This document shows, one piece after another, positions 1-9,060 of a DNA stretch of 64,000 nt; within the stretch, counting starts at the first letter, position 1, and every line of letters begins with the position of its first letter. The position numbers and the translations under genes were made by a program. A model generated the notes under the pieces. The model searched no databases, had not been told where the DNA came from, and saw only the letters and a list, made by a program, of their open reading frames with translations. Origin of the DNA: Trichomonas vaginalis G3 (lineage: Eukaryota > Parabasalia > Trichomonadida > Trichomonadidae); the NCBI RefSeq assembly GCF_026262505.1, contig NC_067203.1, positions 2,790,001-2,854,000 on the forward strand, written 5' to 3'.

Positions 1-531
1 TACATGCTATAGTACTCACACCCTCCAACTCCCAATCAAAATCGCATAAAATTTGATACTTATCTTCAGATTACCTCCCATTATAAAATATATCATTGCT
101 ATCTCATCGTACTATATTTCCACCCTATTGTATTTAAAAATATAAAATTTTTTTGATAATATATTTTTATATCTTGAATTTTCAAACAATATATTCACAG
201 ATAATATAATGGAAAATCTATCTCAACCTAGCCTTAAAGTACCAAACTCCTGCTTGCATTCTCACTCACAAATATTAAACATCCATCTCCAAAAAACTAA
301 ATTCTTCACAATTTTTTTAAAATTGAGAACATTAAAAACGTATGCATTCAATAATTTAAGATACTAACAAATATTACAAACTTCAAAATATCAGATATTA
401 ACGTTTTTCAATTAAAAAATATCATTTTGCTTTTCAATTCGAACATAAATCTTAAATATTTTTAATTAATATCTGATTTACAGCATTATTATCCATTTAT
501 AAATCTGACAAATAAATGACAAAACCATCAG
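1..531. other. AT-rich flank, no gene seen
   Basis: No reading frame of note, no RNA gene and no recognisable repeat. The base composition resembles the host intergenic DNA further right, so this is probably host sequence to the left of Polinton 1. The exact junction was not found because I could not identify a terminal inverted repeat. Confidence 0.5.
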
Positions 532-572
532 AAATAGCGCCACTTTTTGTCAAAAGTGAAGTCACGCTATTT
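532..572. repeat. Hairpin near the left edge of Polinton 1
   Basis: AAATAGCG at 532-539 pairs with CGCTATTT at 565-572, and inside it ACTTTT at 542-547 pairs with AAAAGT at 552-557. It lies roughly where host sequence gives way to the element and could be a boundary structure. That role is inferred only. Confidence 0.45.
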
Positions 573-660
573 TTCATGCACAACAGATATTCAAATGAGT
601 ATACAAAACTATCTACTTACTATAAATTATGTCTTAAATATGTTTTAGTAAATTAAAACA

Positions 661-700
661 GTCAGGAGGCTCTTTGAGCCCATCTTGGCGCTTTGCGCCG
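661..700. repeat. Double hairpin at left end of Polinton 1
   Basis: Two adjacent small hairpins: GGCTC-TTT-GAGCC at 668-680 and GGCGC-TTT-GCGCC at 687-699, separated by 6 bases. Read on the minus strand both have C-AAA-G loops. Similar pairs of hairpins recur inside the element near 5,963, 8,358 and 13,481. It sits just beyond the last gene, where a terminator or an element-end structure could be placed; both roles are inferred. Confidence 0.55.
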
Positions 701-716
701 TTAGTCAAAAAAATTT

Positions 717-959
717 TCAAGTTAGCAATTTGTAATATCTATCCAAAACTTCTTCAACAGTATCGAACTCATCTTCATAATGCAAACCTAATCTTATTGA
801 CTTGGTGCAGTTTTCACTAACACAATATTTTTCTGTTCTCTTGACTGACATAACTAACTCATTTGTTTCATCAAACAGCAACAACCAAAGTTTATGACCT
901 AATACATAACATTCATACTTTATATTTTTAGCTCTGAGTTCTCTTGTAAGCCGTTGCAT
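717..959 (-). CDS. Small uncharacterised Polinton protein
   Basis: An 80-residue frame without recognised domain, on the same strand as the penton-like gene before it and overlapping its end by about 40 bases. It contains a hydrophobic stretch (residues about 19-30, VLGHKLWLLLF) and an acidic C-terminus. It is the outermost gene at this end of the element. It could be a real small protein or a remnant in a shifted frame; I do not recognise it. Confidence 0.35.
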   Translation of the reverse strand: MQRLTRELRAKNIKYECYVLGHKLWLLLFDETNELVMSVKRTEKYCVSENCTKSIRLGLHYEDEFDTVEEVLDRYYKLLT

Positions 960-1683
960 TTAATATTTTCTAAAAAGTCAACTTCAACAGTCATTCGCAC
1001 TGGTGCCTTCAGTTCTACAGGCTCTCCTTGAAAGTCAACAAGTCTGAATTGCATGTCTTTCAAATTATGAGGACTAATGCGAACCCATTTACCTAAATGA
1101 GTTGCTGTGACAGGAACGTTTGGAATGAACATTGAATTGACTGCATAACAGAAAGACTTATATTCTACTGAACCTTTACTATTAACTCCTGAAATACCTG
1201 TGACATTAGCTATTTTAGACTCAATGTACAAACAATTACCATAACATACGTATGGAACAGATTTCATCTCAATCGTTTTGTCAACACTTTTCAAAGGAAA
1301 TGTCATATGGTATGCACCCAAAAGAAGTTGTACTCTATGACTCATTCTTGGTATCTTAAACTCTTTCTCGCTGCTGAACTTCAATGTTCCCTCAGAAGAG
1401 AGTTCGACATCTATGTTGTCAATAGTTTCTTCATTTATGAGAGCATTTAACACTCCAGCAATTTTATCTATTCTATACCCAGCTCTATTAGGAAATGTTA
1501 TAACACTTCTTTTGTCATCTATTTCAATCTCTATGAAATCTGTTTCATTGTTATGACAAAAGTTGCGATAGTATTGAAGTCAACAACTCTGAAAGCAAGC
1601 GCTTCATTCTGAAGACCTAAGTTTGTTTGTAGCTTTACTGTCCCGTATTCGTTTGGGTCTGTACTTTGCAAATAGAACAACAT
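920..1683 (-). pseudogene. Penton/minor-capsid-like gene of Polinton 1 (broken)
   Basis: Its C-terminal part has the pattern of a short beta-rich segment, with LVD followed by PVEL and a proline, then TVEVDF. The same pattern is seen in the penton-like gene of Polinton 2 (60,485-61,283), in which LVD, PVKL and a proline fall at matching spacing. Polinton penton (PX) proteins are single-jelly-roll proteins at capsid vertices. The likely start is at 1683, directly divergent from the fibre-like gene with only 17 bp between start codons. The gene looks broken, about one or two times. The assignment rests on this pattern and on size and context, not on a strong motif. Confidence 0.5.
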
Positions 1684-1700
1684 TTTATTCTCATTAAAAT
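1684..1700. promoter_or_regulatory. 17-bp divergent promoter region
   Basis: Only 17 A/T-rich bases separate the start codons of the penton-like gene (minus) and the fibre-like gene (plus). Both directions show TTTTA-type runs close to ATG, as at other divergent pairs in Polinton 2 (47,859-47,876; 50,147-50,162; 61,870-61,887). Any promoter must be inside this gap or inside the genes. Confidence 0.45.
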
Positions 1701-4700
1701 ATGACTATTGCTGCATATGCGTATGAAACAAATGAAGCAAGAAGAGCACATGAACTAGTAAACGAAAACTCAACTTTAACCATTGAAGGCAATGATTTAG
1801 TCATTGACGATGGAAAAACTAAAAAAGTCATTGATTTCGATACTTTTAACACTTATGACCCATTCATTACAACAAGCAAGGTTCCCATCATAAATGATGG
1901 AACGGTGCAATATATAAATTCTACAGTAGATGCCTCATTAGTGAAAGTATTAAATGTTCTCATTGAATTGTTAAAGAGCTTTCGATTTGACGACAACATT
2001 AAATGCCTAAAGAATTTAGTCATGAATGAGAAACAAATTCTCGGCGTTGCTGGTAGCAGTAATGATGTACACCTTATGACATTAGAATATTATAACGAAC
2101 ATAAAGATGAACTGAAAGGAGAGAAGGGTGACACCGGACCTCAAGGACCACAAGGAATACAAGGACCTCAAGGCGAAAACGGTTTGGATGGTGAAGATGG
2201 AAAGGATGGAAAAACTGCTAAATCATGGATATGGAACCTTATAAATACTGGTTTAACAGCTGCTTCATATGGAGTTCTTCAATACCAAATCGGAAAGATA
2301 TGGGCAGTACTTGGTGAAGAAGTTTTAGATGACGTTAAAAATGCTTTGAACTTCATTTCAAATGGTTCGGATACTATTAAAACTTTATCTGGTTGGATGC
2401 AAGAAACAAGGAGTCAAATAGATACTGTAAGACGTATAGCAAACAATGCACGTACGGGATTGGATACTTTACGAGAAGCACAAAATACACTAAAGGAAGC
2501 AAATGATATTCTTGGCTCAGTATCAGACATGCATGAAGATTGGCTTAAAGGTATTGACAAATCTTTAAAAAATCACAGTCAGTCTATTGCTGACTACAAG
2601 AAAAGTATAGATTTTTTACATAGTGCTATGGACGTACATGATGGAAGCATAAGGAACTTACTTAATGCTAACAATAACTTACCAGGAACTATTAAAGCAT
2701 TTATAAAGTCCTTTGTAAAACCTGGTGCTCTAACATTTAGGTCTTTGAGAGCAAGAGCATTGAAGTCAAGAGATGCAGAAACTCCAACAGAACCTACAGA
2801 AGGAACTGAAACAACAGAAACTCCAGAAGAACCACCAAAACCAACAGCTAATGAAATATTGTTCGAATATTTTCCAAGGTACTCTGTTCTCATTGCATAT
2901 ATTCAAGAAATACTTAAGAAAGCAGACTTGACTTTAGGAGATGATGAAAGTTCTGTATATCTTTCGTTCCAGTTTCAAATAGCAGAACTTTTGAGACAGA
3001 TATGCTTAATGTATGACAACATCTCTGATTTCACAAGATATGATGACGACCATGACCCCGAACACGGTGAAGAAGAAGTTTTACAAACATCCATTAAGAC
3101 AGGAAAGGTTTTAACTCAAAGTCTCATTATTGACACTAAAGATGGCGAAGTGGACGTTCTTCAAGAGCTGAAGAAAAATACTTCTTCGGGAGGTGGTGGT
3201 AGGCATGAACTTGAAATAAATGAGATAGAAGAGAAATTAGCCGAAAAAGCAGATAAAAACCATGTTCATTATATAAGTTCAGACGAACAGATTATAACGG
3301 ACTACCATGGATATTTAACACAGGATGAACAAATAAGCACTGAAGATGTTAATGAAAGAAGATATAAATTCATTCGTGCTAAAGGTTATGATATACGCTG
3401 TACTGTACAGTATGACACAGGTAAAGCACCAGAAGCATTTGGTTATAACGATGAAATTTATGCTTCATACTTCTTTGTTAACGGTGTATTAGTTGAACCA
3501 AGATTTACATTGAGAGTTAAGACAAAAATAACCGTTGAAGATGCTATTAAAAGTAAAGCTGACAAAGATGAACTTGACGCAACGAACAAAGTTTTGAAAT
3601 CTCATAAACACAATATCTCCGATATAAATGAACTTCAAGCTACATTAAATAGTAAAGCTGACAAGAACCATACACATGAATCCTTCACTACTGTTAGAGC
3701 AGACGACATAATATTGAACTATACCCTTGGTTCAAGTGCACCATTAGAGAATCCAAGTACAAGCGTAAAAGATACACTAAACTCCTTAAATAGTAAATGT
3801 ATGAACATTGAAGGTCATGTCAGAAACTTTGAAACACATGAACTACCAGCAATGTTAGATAAAAAAGCAGATAAAGAACATACACATAACTCCTTCTCAA
3901 CTGTTGCTATAGAAAGTATTGAAGGAACGGTTGGCGGAACTGGTGGGGATGCTTTATATTATAAACCTCCTAACTTTCCACAAGGTTTAACATCGAATGA
4001 AAACATAACAACGAAGAAAGAAATTAGCTGTAAAAATGTTTATGTCATGGATGATGAAAATAATGTTAAATTCACTGCTCAAGATTTATATGATAATAAA
4101 GCTGACAAGAACCATACACATGAATCCTTCACTACTGTTAGAGCAGACGACATAATATTGAACTATACCCTTGGTTCAAGTGCACCATTAGAAAATCCAA
4201 GTACAAGCGTAAAAGATACTCTTAACAATTTAGATAACAGTTGCAGGAATATCGAAGATCATGCCAGAAACTTTGAAGCATATGAACTACCAACAATGTT
4301 AGATAAGAAAGCAGACAAAACAGAGCTTCAAACATTAAAGACAGAAATACTTCAAACATTATATCCTATAGGCTCTATTTATACGTCAATGAACTCAACA
4401 AATCCAGCAAGTGTTTTAGGTTTTGGTACGTGGAAGCAGATTGTAGATAAATTCTTATACTGTGCTAGATATTCAAAGCAAACAGGAGGTTCGAAGAAAA
4501 TTAAAGAAGCAAACCTTCCACCGCACACTCATACAGGAACTACAAACTTTTCTGGCGACCATAGCCACTCATTAAGAGACCACCCATTATACAACTCAGA
4601 ATATGAAGCTGGCAATGACGTTTTATCTCCATCTTATAACAATTCAGCAAAAAAGATTTTTCGACCAATTGAACCAGGAGGAAATCATTCACACACTTTC

Positions 4701-4778
4701 ACAACAAATCCAACAGGCTCGGGTGCAGATTATATGCCACCATTTGTGACTGTATTCGCATGGTACCGAGTTCAATGA
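1701..4778 (+). CDS. Collagen-like, phage tail-fibre-like protein
   Basis: A 1025-residue frame with no break. Residues about 140-167 are Gly-X-Y collagen-like repeats (GDTGPQGPQGIQGPQG). A long helical region follows (about 200-330), then a Thr/Glu/Pro-rich linker. Further on are many ADK-x-HTH units typical of trimeric phage tail fibres, with one block repeated almost exactly (about residues 653-700 and 800-850). The C-terminus carries YPIGSIYTSMN, LGFGTW and a final MPPFVTVFAWYR, the signature of phage receptor-binding fibre tips. A likely role is a virion surface fibre; this is inferred from the family. The last 150 or so residues closely match the fibre-like protein of Polinton 2 (47,877-49,190). 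Confidence 0.8.
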   Translation: MTIAAYAYETNEARRAHELVNENSTLTIEGNDLVIDDGKTKKVIDFDTFNTYDPFITTSKVPIINDGTVQYINSTVDASLVKVLNVLIELLKSFRFDDNIKCLKNLVMNEKQILGVAGSSNDVHLMTLEYYNEHKDELKGEKGDTGPQGPQGIQGPQGENGLDGEDGKDGKTAKSWIWNLINTGLTAASYGVLQYQIGKIWAVLGEEVLDDVKNALNFISNGSDTIKTLSGWMQETRSQIDTVRRIANNARTGLDTLREAQNTLKEANDILGSVSDMHEDWLKGIDKSLKNHSQSIADYKKSIDFLHSAMDVHDGSIRNLLNANNNLPGTIKAFIKSFVKPGALTFRSLRARALKSRDAETPTEPTEGTETTETPEEPPKPTANEILFEYFPRYSVLIAYIQEILKKADLTLGDDESSVYLSFQFQIAELLRQICLMYDNISDFTRYDDDHDPEHGEEEVLQTSIKTGKVLTQSLIIDTKDGEVDVLQELKKNTSSGGGGRHELEINEIEEKLAEKADKNHVHYISSDEQIITDYHGYLTQDEQISTEDVNERRYKFIRAKGYDIRCTVQYDTGKAPEAFGYNDEIYASYFFVNGVLVEPRFTLRVKTKITVEDAIKSKADKDELDATNKVLKSHKHNISDINELQATLNSKADKNHTHESFTTVRADDIILNYTLGSSAPLENPSTSVKDTLNSLNSKCMNIEGHVRNFETHELPAMLDKKADKEHTHNSFSTVAIESIEGTVGGTGGDALYYKPPNFPQGLTSNENITTKKEISCKNVYVMDDENNVKFTAQDLYDNKADKNHTHESFTTVRADDIILNYTLGSSAPLENPSTSVKDTLNNLDNSCRNIEDHARNFEAYELPTMLDKKADKTELQTLKTEILQTLYPIGSIYTSMNSTNPASVLGFGTWKQIVDKFLYCARYSKQTGGSKKIKEANLPPHTHTGTTNFSGDHSHSLRDHPLYNSEYEAGNDVLSPSYNNSAKKIFRPIEPGGNHSHTFTTNPTGSGADYMPPFVTVFAWYRVQ

Positions 4779-4797
4779 AATCTTTAACTTTACATAA

Positions 4798-5883
4798 ATG
4801 AGCTTGAAAGAAGTATTCGAACAACATCCATGGAGGTCATTTAAGAAGTTCAATGAAGCAGCAAAAAGTTGGGGATTTACTAACAGAGCTGAAGTGAAAA
4901 AGTTCTTTGACAAAAATGTTGTACATCAAACAAAAATAAACCCTTACGACTACTTTTTACCAATTTACTCCAACACTCCTGACGCATACCAATTTGACAC
5001 TCTCATTCAAAGCAGAAAAGGAGGACATAAACCATTCCTCATCTTCATTAATGTTAACACTCGCAAAGCTTTTGCGTATATAATGAGGAATAAAGGAACT
5101 CGTGAAGTGTTAAGAGTTTTACAAAAGTTTGTAGCAGAACATAGCCCAAGTACTTTAACATCAGACCAAGACAGTGCATACCTCAGTAATGAAATCACAG
5201 ATTTTCTCATTAAGCATAACATAACTCACTACACTACTGAAGACCATAACCATAACATACTCGGCATCATAAACCGCTTCATAAGAACGCTCAGAGATTT
5301 AAACCAAGAGCGAGACTTTACCGAAGAAACAATGAAACACTTTCTCGAAGTATATAATTCCTCAACATATTCTACAACAGGACATACACCAAATTCAATG
5401 ACACAACAACAAGAAGAAAAGTATATACAAAAGAAACGAAGTCAAACACAAAATATCAGAAATTCAACACAATTTACCCTCATTCCTGGTACAAAAGTTC
5501 GTGTAGTTCTTGACGACAAACCGTTGACAAAGAAACGTTTAAGGTTAAGTAGAAACTATTATATCGTAGACTCTACGCAAGGTAATGGATATCTTATAAA
5601 AGCTGCTGACGACTCTATTGCGTTTTACCCTCGACATAAATTAGTTGAAAGTAGTAATGACAAACTTGCTGAAACCATTGACGAAGCAAAGCGAGGAGTG
5701 GTTATTGAAATACTTGGCTACAACATAAACGATGACACTTATAAAGTAAGATATGAAGGAGGCGTTGAAGATGTTATACCATCTAAGAACTTGAGAGAGT
5801 CGAAGCCAACACATCTGGGACCATTAGAGCGGGAGTACTGGAAAGACAAAAATAAGCCAGAAAGAATAAGAAAATTCTTCTAA
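4798..5883 (+). CDS. Polinton integrase (retrovirus-like, rve)
   Basis: A 361-residue DDE-type integrase of the Polinton c-integrase family. The core begins near residue 58 (AYQFDTL), with the second acidic motif at LTSDQDSAYL (about 120-129) and a helix with GIINRFIRTLRDLNQ downstream. The C-terminal third has two SH3/chromo-like beta segments (about 225-285 and 300-335). It joins element DNA to host DNA. The start is 19 bases after the fibre gene stop, on the same strand. The frame looks whole. The integrase of Polinton 2 (49,187-50,146) is the same kind of protein and shares the RDLNQ segment, but is strongly diverged. Confidence 0.85.
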   Translation: MSLKEVFEQHPWRSFKKFNEAAKSWGFTNRAEVKKFFDKNVVHQTKINPYDYFLPIYSNTPDAYQFDTLIQSRKGGHKPFLIFINVNTRKAFAYIMRNKGTREVLRVLQKFVAEHSPSTLTSDQDSAYLSNEITDFLIKHNITHYTTEDHNHNILGIINRFIRTLRDLNQERDFTEETMKHFLEVYNSSTYSTTGHTPNSMTQQQEEKYIQKKRSQTQNIRNSTQFTLIPGTKVRVVLDDKPLTKKRLRLSRNYYIVDSTQGNGYLIKAADDSIAFYPRHKLVESSNDKLAETIDEAKRGVVIEILGYNINDDTYKVRYEGGVEDVIPSKNLRESKPTHLGPLEREYWKDKNKPERIRKFF

Positions 5884-5960
5884 ACTTTTTCATTAGATGT
5901 AAATCAGACATGAACGAGAACAGTCATGATATCATTAATGGTACCATAAATTTTAACATA

Positions 5961-5990
5961 AAGACGCAAAGCGGCGAGGACGAAGTCCAT
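5961..5990. repeat. Double hairpin copy, intergenic
   Basis: A weak first hairpin around CGC-AAA-GCG (5965-5973) is followed by GGAC-GAA-GTCC (5978-5988). Flanks and order match the copy at 8357-8383 (CATAAAG before, CATG after). It lies between integrase and the next gene. Confidence 0.5.
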
Positions 5991-6049
5991 GACCAAAAAT
6001 AATGAATTTCATTAGTTAGAAAAATAACGCTAATTTTTTTCTAAGAAAA

Positions 6050-6076
6050 ATTTTTATTTTGTATGTAAAGACAGTA
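6050..6076 (+). promoter_or_regulatory. KilA-N gene leader with ATG-stop mini-ORF
   Basis: TTATTTTGTATGTAAAGACA precedes the ATG at 6077. It contains ATG immediately followed by TAA, a start-stop unit, about a dozen bases before the real start. Nearly the same leader precedes the genes at 53,065 and 55,644; the one at 6,780 has ATG-AAA-TGA instead. Confidence 0.5.
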
Positions 6077-6628
6077 ATGACAAACATTGAGTTTGAAACA
6101 GTTAGAAAGATAGACAATGACACCAAAGTGGTTAGAATAGGTGATTTAAACGTAAGATACTCAAAGAAATACAACAAATATTCTTTGTCAGACATTATAT
6201 CTCCATCTGGAAAGAAAACAAACGACTGGGTTAGAAATGCTTCAACTCAGAAAATTTTGACAAGAAATCCTGAGCTTATGATATCAGTAGCATTTCATGG
6301 AACAAGAGCATATCTTATAGACAAAAGTCTTATACCAATAGTTTTGTTATGGTTAGACCCAGTTGTTGGATATAACTTCATAACATATGGTTCATTCGAC
6401 TCAGAACGTTGCAGTGAAGGCTTACTTTATATCGTTCAGAAACCGAAGGACTTCACACAAAAAAGATATAAGATAGGAAGGACATATAATATAACTCAAA
6501 GATATGACAGTACAGTCAATAGAGTCAAGGTTGTGTTTGTTAATGATATGAGAGCTGCTGAAACAGAACTGCTTGAAGTTTTTGAGAAAATGTATGGTGT
6601 CTCCATGAAAGGTAAAGAAAACGTTTGA
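6077..6628 (+). CDS. KilA-N plus GIY-YIG (T5orf172-like) protein
   Basis: Start taken at ATG 6077 (MTNIEFE); an upstream in-frame extension would need a non-ATG start. The N-terminal half resembles a KilA-N DNA-binding domain (about residues 15-110: VRIGDLNVRYSKKYNKYSL then NDWVRNASTQKIL). The C-terminal part looks like a GIY-YIG/T5orf172 nuclease-type domain (GLLYIVQKP, YKIGRTYNITQRY, AAETELLEVFEKMYG). Such proteins are common in large DNA viruses, where they bind and possibly cut DNA. The protein is nearly the same as the one at 53,065-53,679 in Polinton 2, although that copy has a longer C-terminus. Confidence 0.7.
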   Translation: MTNIEFETVRKIDNDTKVVRIGDLNVRYSKKYNKYSLSDIISPSGKKTNDWVRNASTQKILTRNPELMISVAFHGTRAYLIDKSLIPIVLLWLDPVVGYNFITYGSFDSERCSEGLLYIVQKPKDFTQKRYKIGRTYNITQRYDSTVNRVKVVFVNDMRAAETELLEVFEKMYGVSMKGKENV

Positions 6629-6779
6629 AGTAGATGAGATAGATAAAGCTATATAAATTATTTGACGAAGTTGCTGAAATACATGTAAAAGCGTTTTATT
6701 TTTGGTCTTTTGTGAAAGTCAGAAAATAACGCTTAATTTTATTTTTATTTATTTTTTTATTTTGTATGAAATGACAGTA

Positions 6780-7608
6780 ATGTCAACATCAGAGAACACA
6801 ACAACAGTTATAGTCCATGAAGCTATAAATGAAGAATACGAATACATACAGTATAACAAACAGTTACGTCTCATTCGTTCAGTCAAAGATGACATGTACC
6901 AAATGCAAAGTATAATGAATGCTCTTCGTTCTACAAAGCAAGCATATCATTGGTTTGAAAAACCAACAGACAAAAGAACTTTTAGAAGAATTTCCTCATA
7001 TGATTGCTTCCCTCGGAAAACCGAGAGAAGAGATTCCGTATGAAAATCGCAAGAATTTGGCTCCTGGTTTGAAAGGTTATTATGTTCATAGACTTTTAGT
7101 AAACGCTGTAGCAATGTGGGCTTCACCTCGTTATACTTGTTATATTTTCATGATGTTAGATGAACTATATAAAGCAGAACGTGAAGATATGGAAATGAAA
7201 CTTCAAGCAAAAGATGAAGTCATTGAATCCAAAGACAAAAGCATACAGAAAAGAATACCGCGTTCAGTACCAAAAGGAAAGGAAAAGAGTTATAAGTATA
7301 TGATATATACTGAAGAGATGGAAAATGAAGAAGATAAAGATATGGTTATGTTGCATTTAGTGAGAAGAAACAACAAGAGCTTTTATGACCTCGCTAAGAT
7401 ATATAAATCTGACAGAAACTGGTTCTATCGTGAAAACTTACCGATTTCAATGACACCGAATGAGCAAATAAAGGAAATTGTCAAAAATACTCTTCCTCAA
7501 ACACATTATGACATCAAAGGTTGCACACTACTTACATTCAAAGAAGACTTACCGCTACTGAAAGAAAAGATAACAGAATATTTCGACAACTTCAAAGAGG
7601 AAGACTAA
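6780..7608 (+). pseudogene. KilA-N/DUF3627-like gene of Polinton 1 (broken)
   Basis: Close relative of the whole gene at 55,644-56,537. Recognisable parts are a KilA-N/MSV199-like segment (GLKGYYVHRLLVNAVAMWASPRY), a charged linker and a conserved C-terminal domain (YKYMIYTEEMENEEDKDMVM to FKEDLPLLKEKITEYFDNF) resembling the DUF3627 tail of poxvirus and iridovirus KilA-N proteins. It presumably bound DNA. It looks broken about once. It follows the KilA-N/GIY-YIG gene on the same strand with a related leader. Confidence 0.65.
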
Positions 7609-7626
7609 CCAAAAATATATTTTTGC

Positions 7627-8100
7627 TTAAATGACGTCAGGGTCAATTTCTTCAACCATTTCACTTCCTTCGTCAATGTCAATAGAAGCTTCTTCAACCT
7701 TTGGTAAGAATTTCTGTATAACATCTTTGTTCGTTATTGTCTTCAGAGATGAAGGATAATATTTCACATTTGTTTCACCCTTCTTATATTCTTTCTGTTC
7801 GGAAAGATTTAAAGCAATACTGAAGAAGTCAATGTTAGAGTTCTTTATGACAGTATAATGAGTATCTTTGACATTCACGAAGAAACTCTTTTGTTTCAAA
7901 ACTACTGCTAACTCTTGTGAAGTATAACGTTTGCGGTCAATGACGATAGCTAATGGTCTGACATACTGACCAAACTTAGATTCTTTCACAAACTTCTTGT
8001 TAAAGATAACATTAACATTTGAAGCATTATTGAACTCATTCTTGATGGCAGTAGCGAGAGCATTGTATGAAAAGAACTTGCAATCTTGCATGTGTTTCAT
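7627..8100 (-). CDS. Uncharacterised Polinton protein, 157 residues
   Basis: A complete frame on the minus strand, converging with the KilA-N gene (its stop lies 19 bases past that gene's stop). No known motif seen. The N-terminus contains Cys and aromatic residues (MQDCKFFSYNALATAI), the middle alternates basic and hydrophobic residues, and the last 20 residues are strongly acidic. No membrane segment. The next upstream 80 bases are A/T-only runs typical of element promoters. Function unknown. Confidence 0.5.
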   Translation of the reverse strand: MKHMQDCKFFSYNALATAIKNEFNNASNVNVIFNKKFVKESKFGQYVRPLAIVIDRKRYTSQELAVVLKQKSFFVNVKDTHYTVIKNSNIDFFSIALNLSEQKEYKKGETNVKYYPSSLKTITNKDVIQKFLPKVEEASIDIDEGSEMVEEIDPDVI

Positions 8101-8179
8101 TAAAATAAAAATATTAAATTATTTTGAAAAATAACTTTAAAAAATCTAATCTAATTTTTTCAAAAAAATATTTTTTTAT

Positions 8180-8703
8180 TTCCTACTAAAGATGTATCGG
8201 AAGTTGTCTAAGTTAGAAACTCGGAAATAAAACAACTTCTTACAGAAGCTAATATAGATGTTGCAAAGCATTACGCAACAAACAAAAAAGCACTCGCTGA
8301 CATCCTCAATGACTATGATGGTGAAATAACTTATGATAGAATTCATGAGTTCATAAAGCCGCAACGCGGCGAGAACGAAGTCCATGCAAGAGCATTTCCT
8401 TTAAATGACGTTGCTATTGACTTATATCATAGACGTTCAGTACCTCATGAAGTAAGAAGAGAAATGTTTGACATAACAAATGCAAACGTTGGTGAAACAA
8501 GAAGAAGAGACGACACACTGAAACAACAGAGAAGAGAGATGTTTAAGAGCGCTATAGAACAAGTTCGCAAAGCTAACGATGTCCTTCGTTCCATTGACGA
8601 CAAACCAAAAGAAGGTGAGAGATGGTTAAAGAAAGATGAAGAGAATAGGAAGAGAAATGTGAAGCAGGCAATAGACTCATTGACTTTAACATCGAAGCTT
8701 TAG
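8180..8703 (+). pseudogene. Uncharacterised Polinton gene upstream of polymerase (broken)
   Basis: A charged, helix-rich coding stretch whose last 79 codons (8464-8703) are open and rich in Arg, Lys, Asp and Glu (ETRRRDDTLKQQRREMF). The upstream part also looks coding and holds one of the double hairpins (8357-8383). It looks broken about once. The following gene starts one base after its stop, as in a compact operon-like layout. No family recognised. Confidence 0.4.
8357..8385. repeat. Double hairpin copy inside coding sequence
   Basis: GCCGC-AAC-GCGGC (8358-8370) is followed after two bases by a smaller hairpin around AAC-GAA-GT (8373-8383). The same arrangement occurs at 5,961 and 13,481. 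It lies inside an apparent coding stretch, which it crosses without adding a stop in the frame I read. Confidence 0.5.
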
Positions 8704-9060
8704 ATGAACCAAACAGAGACTACTTTACACAAACATTTCGGTAAGGTTTTCATGAGACTCTTAGAGAAGATTAAAATAAACTCCCAACAAAGATGGATGG
8801 TATGTTTTAAACTTGGTGGAAAGTATGAATGTTCTACGTTAAACCTCAATAATATTGGAACATTACTACATCAGCTCTTGAAGGAGAACTTTATATCAGA
8901 GATAGAAGCAAATGCTGCAGGTATTGTTGAAATGCACTATGACTTCTTCTTGACAAACATAAAGAATCTTACCGAAATAAAGATGTATGATTTAACAGAA
9001 TATGAAGGCTTAACGATGTCAGATGTAAAAGAAAGGCAAACCAAAAAAGAGACCATATAG
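8704..9060 (+). CDS. Uncharacterised Polinton protein, 118 residues
   Basis: Starts directly after the stop of the preceding gene (TAG-ATG). No family recognised. It has a helical N-terminus, then GKYECSTLNLNNIGTLLHQL and an acidic middle, and ends with a basic tail (DVKERQTKKETI). It may be complete, or may be the start of the polymerase region that follows on the same strand. Its position before polymerase B suggests a replication-linked or unknown accessory role; that is a guess from context. Confidence 0.4.
   Translation: MNQTETTLHKHFGKVFMRLLEKIKINSQQRWMVCFKLGGKYECSTLNLNNIGTLLHQLLKENFISEIEANAAGIVEMHYDFFLTNIKNLTEIKMYDLTEYEGLTMSDVKERQTKKETI

Noticed and set aside
2594-2893. Minus-strand frame with Ser/Val-rich sequence inside the fibre gene
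   Set aside because: Mirrors the Thr/Glu/Pro linker of the fibre protein.
7627-8100. Polinton cysteine protease for the 157-residue protein
   Set aside because: No His-Asp/Glu-Cys arrangement of the adenain type could be placed with confidence.
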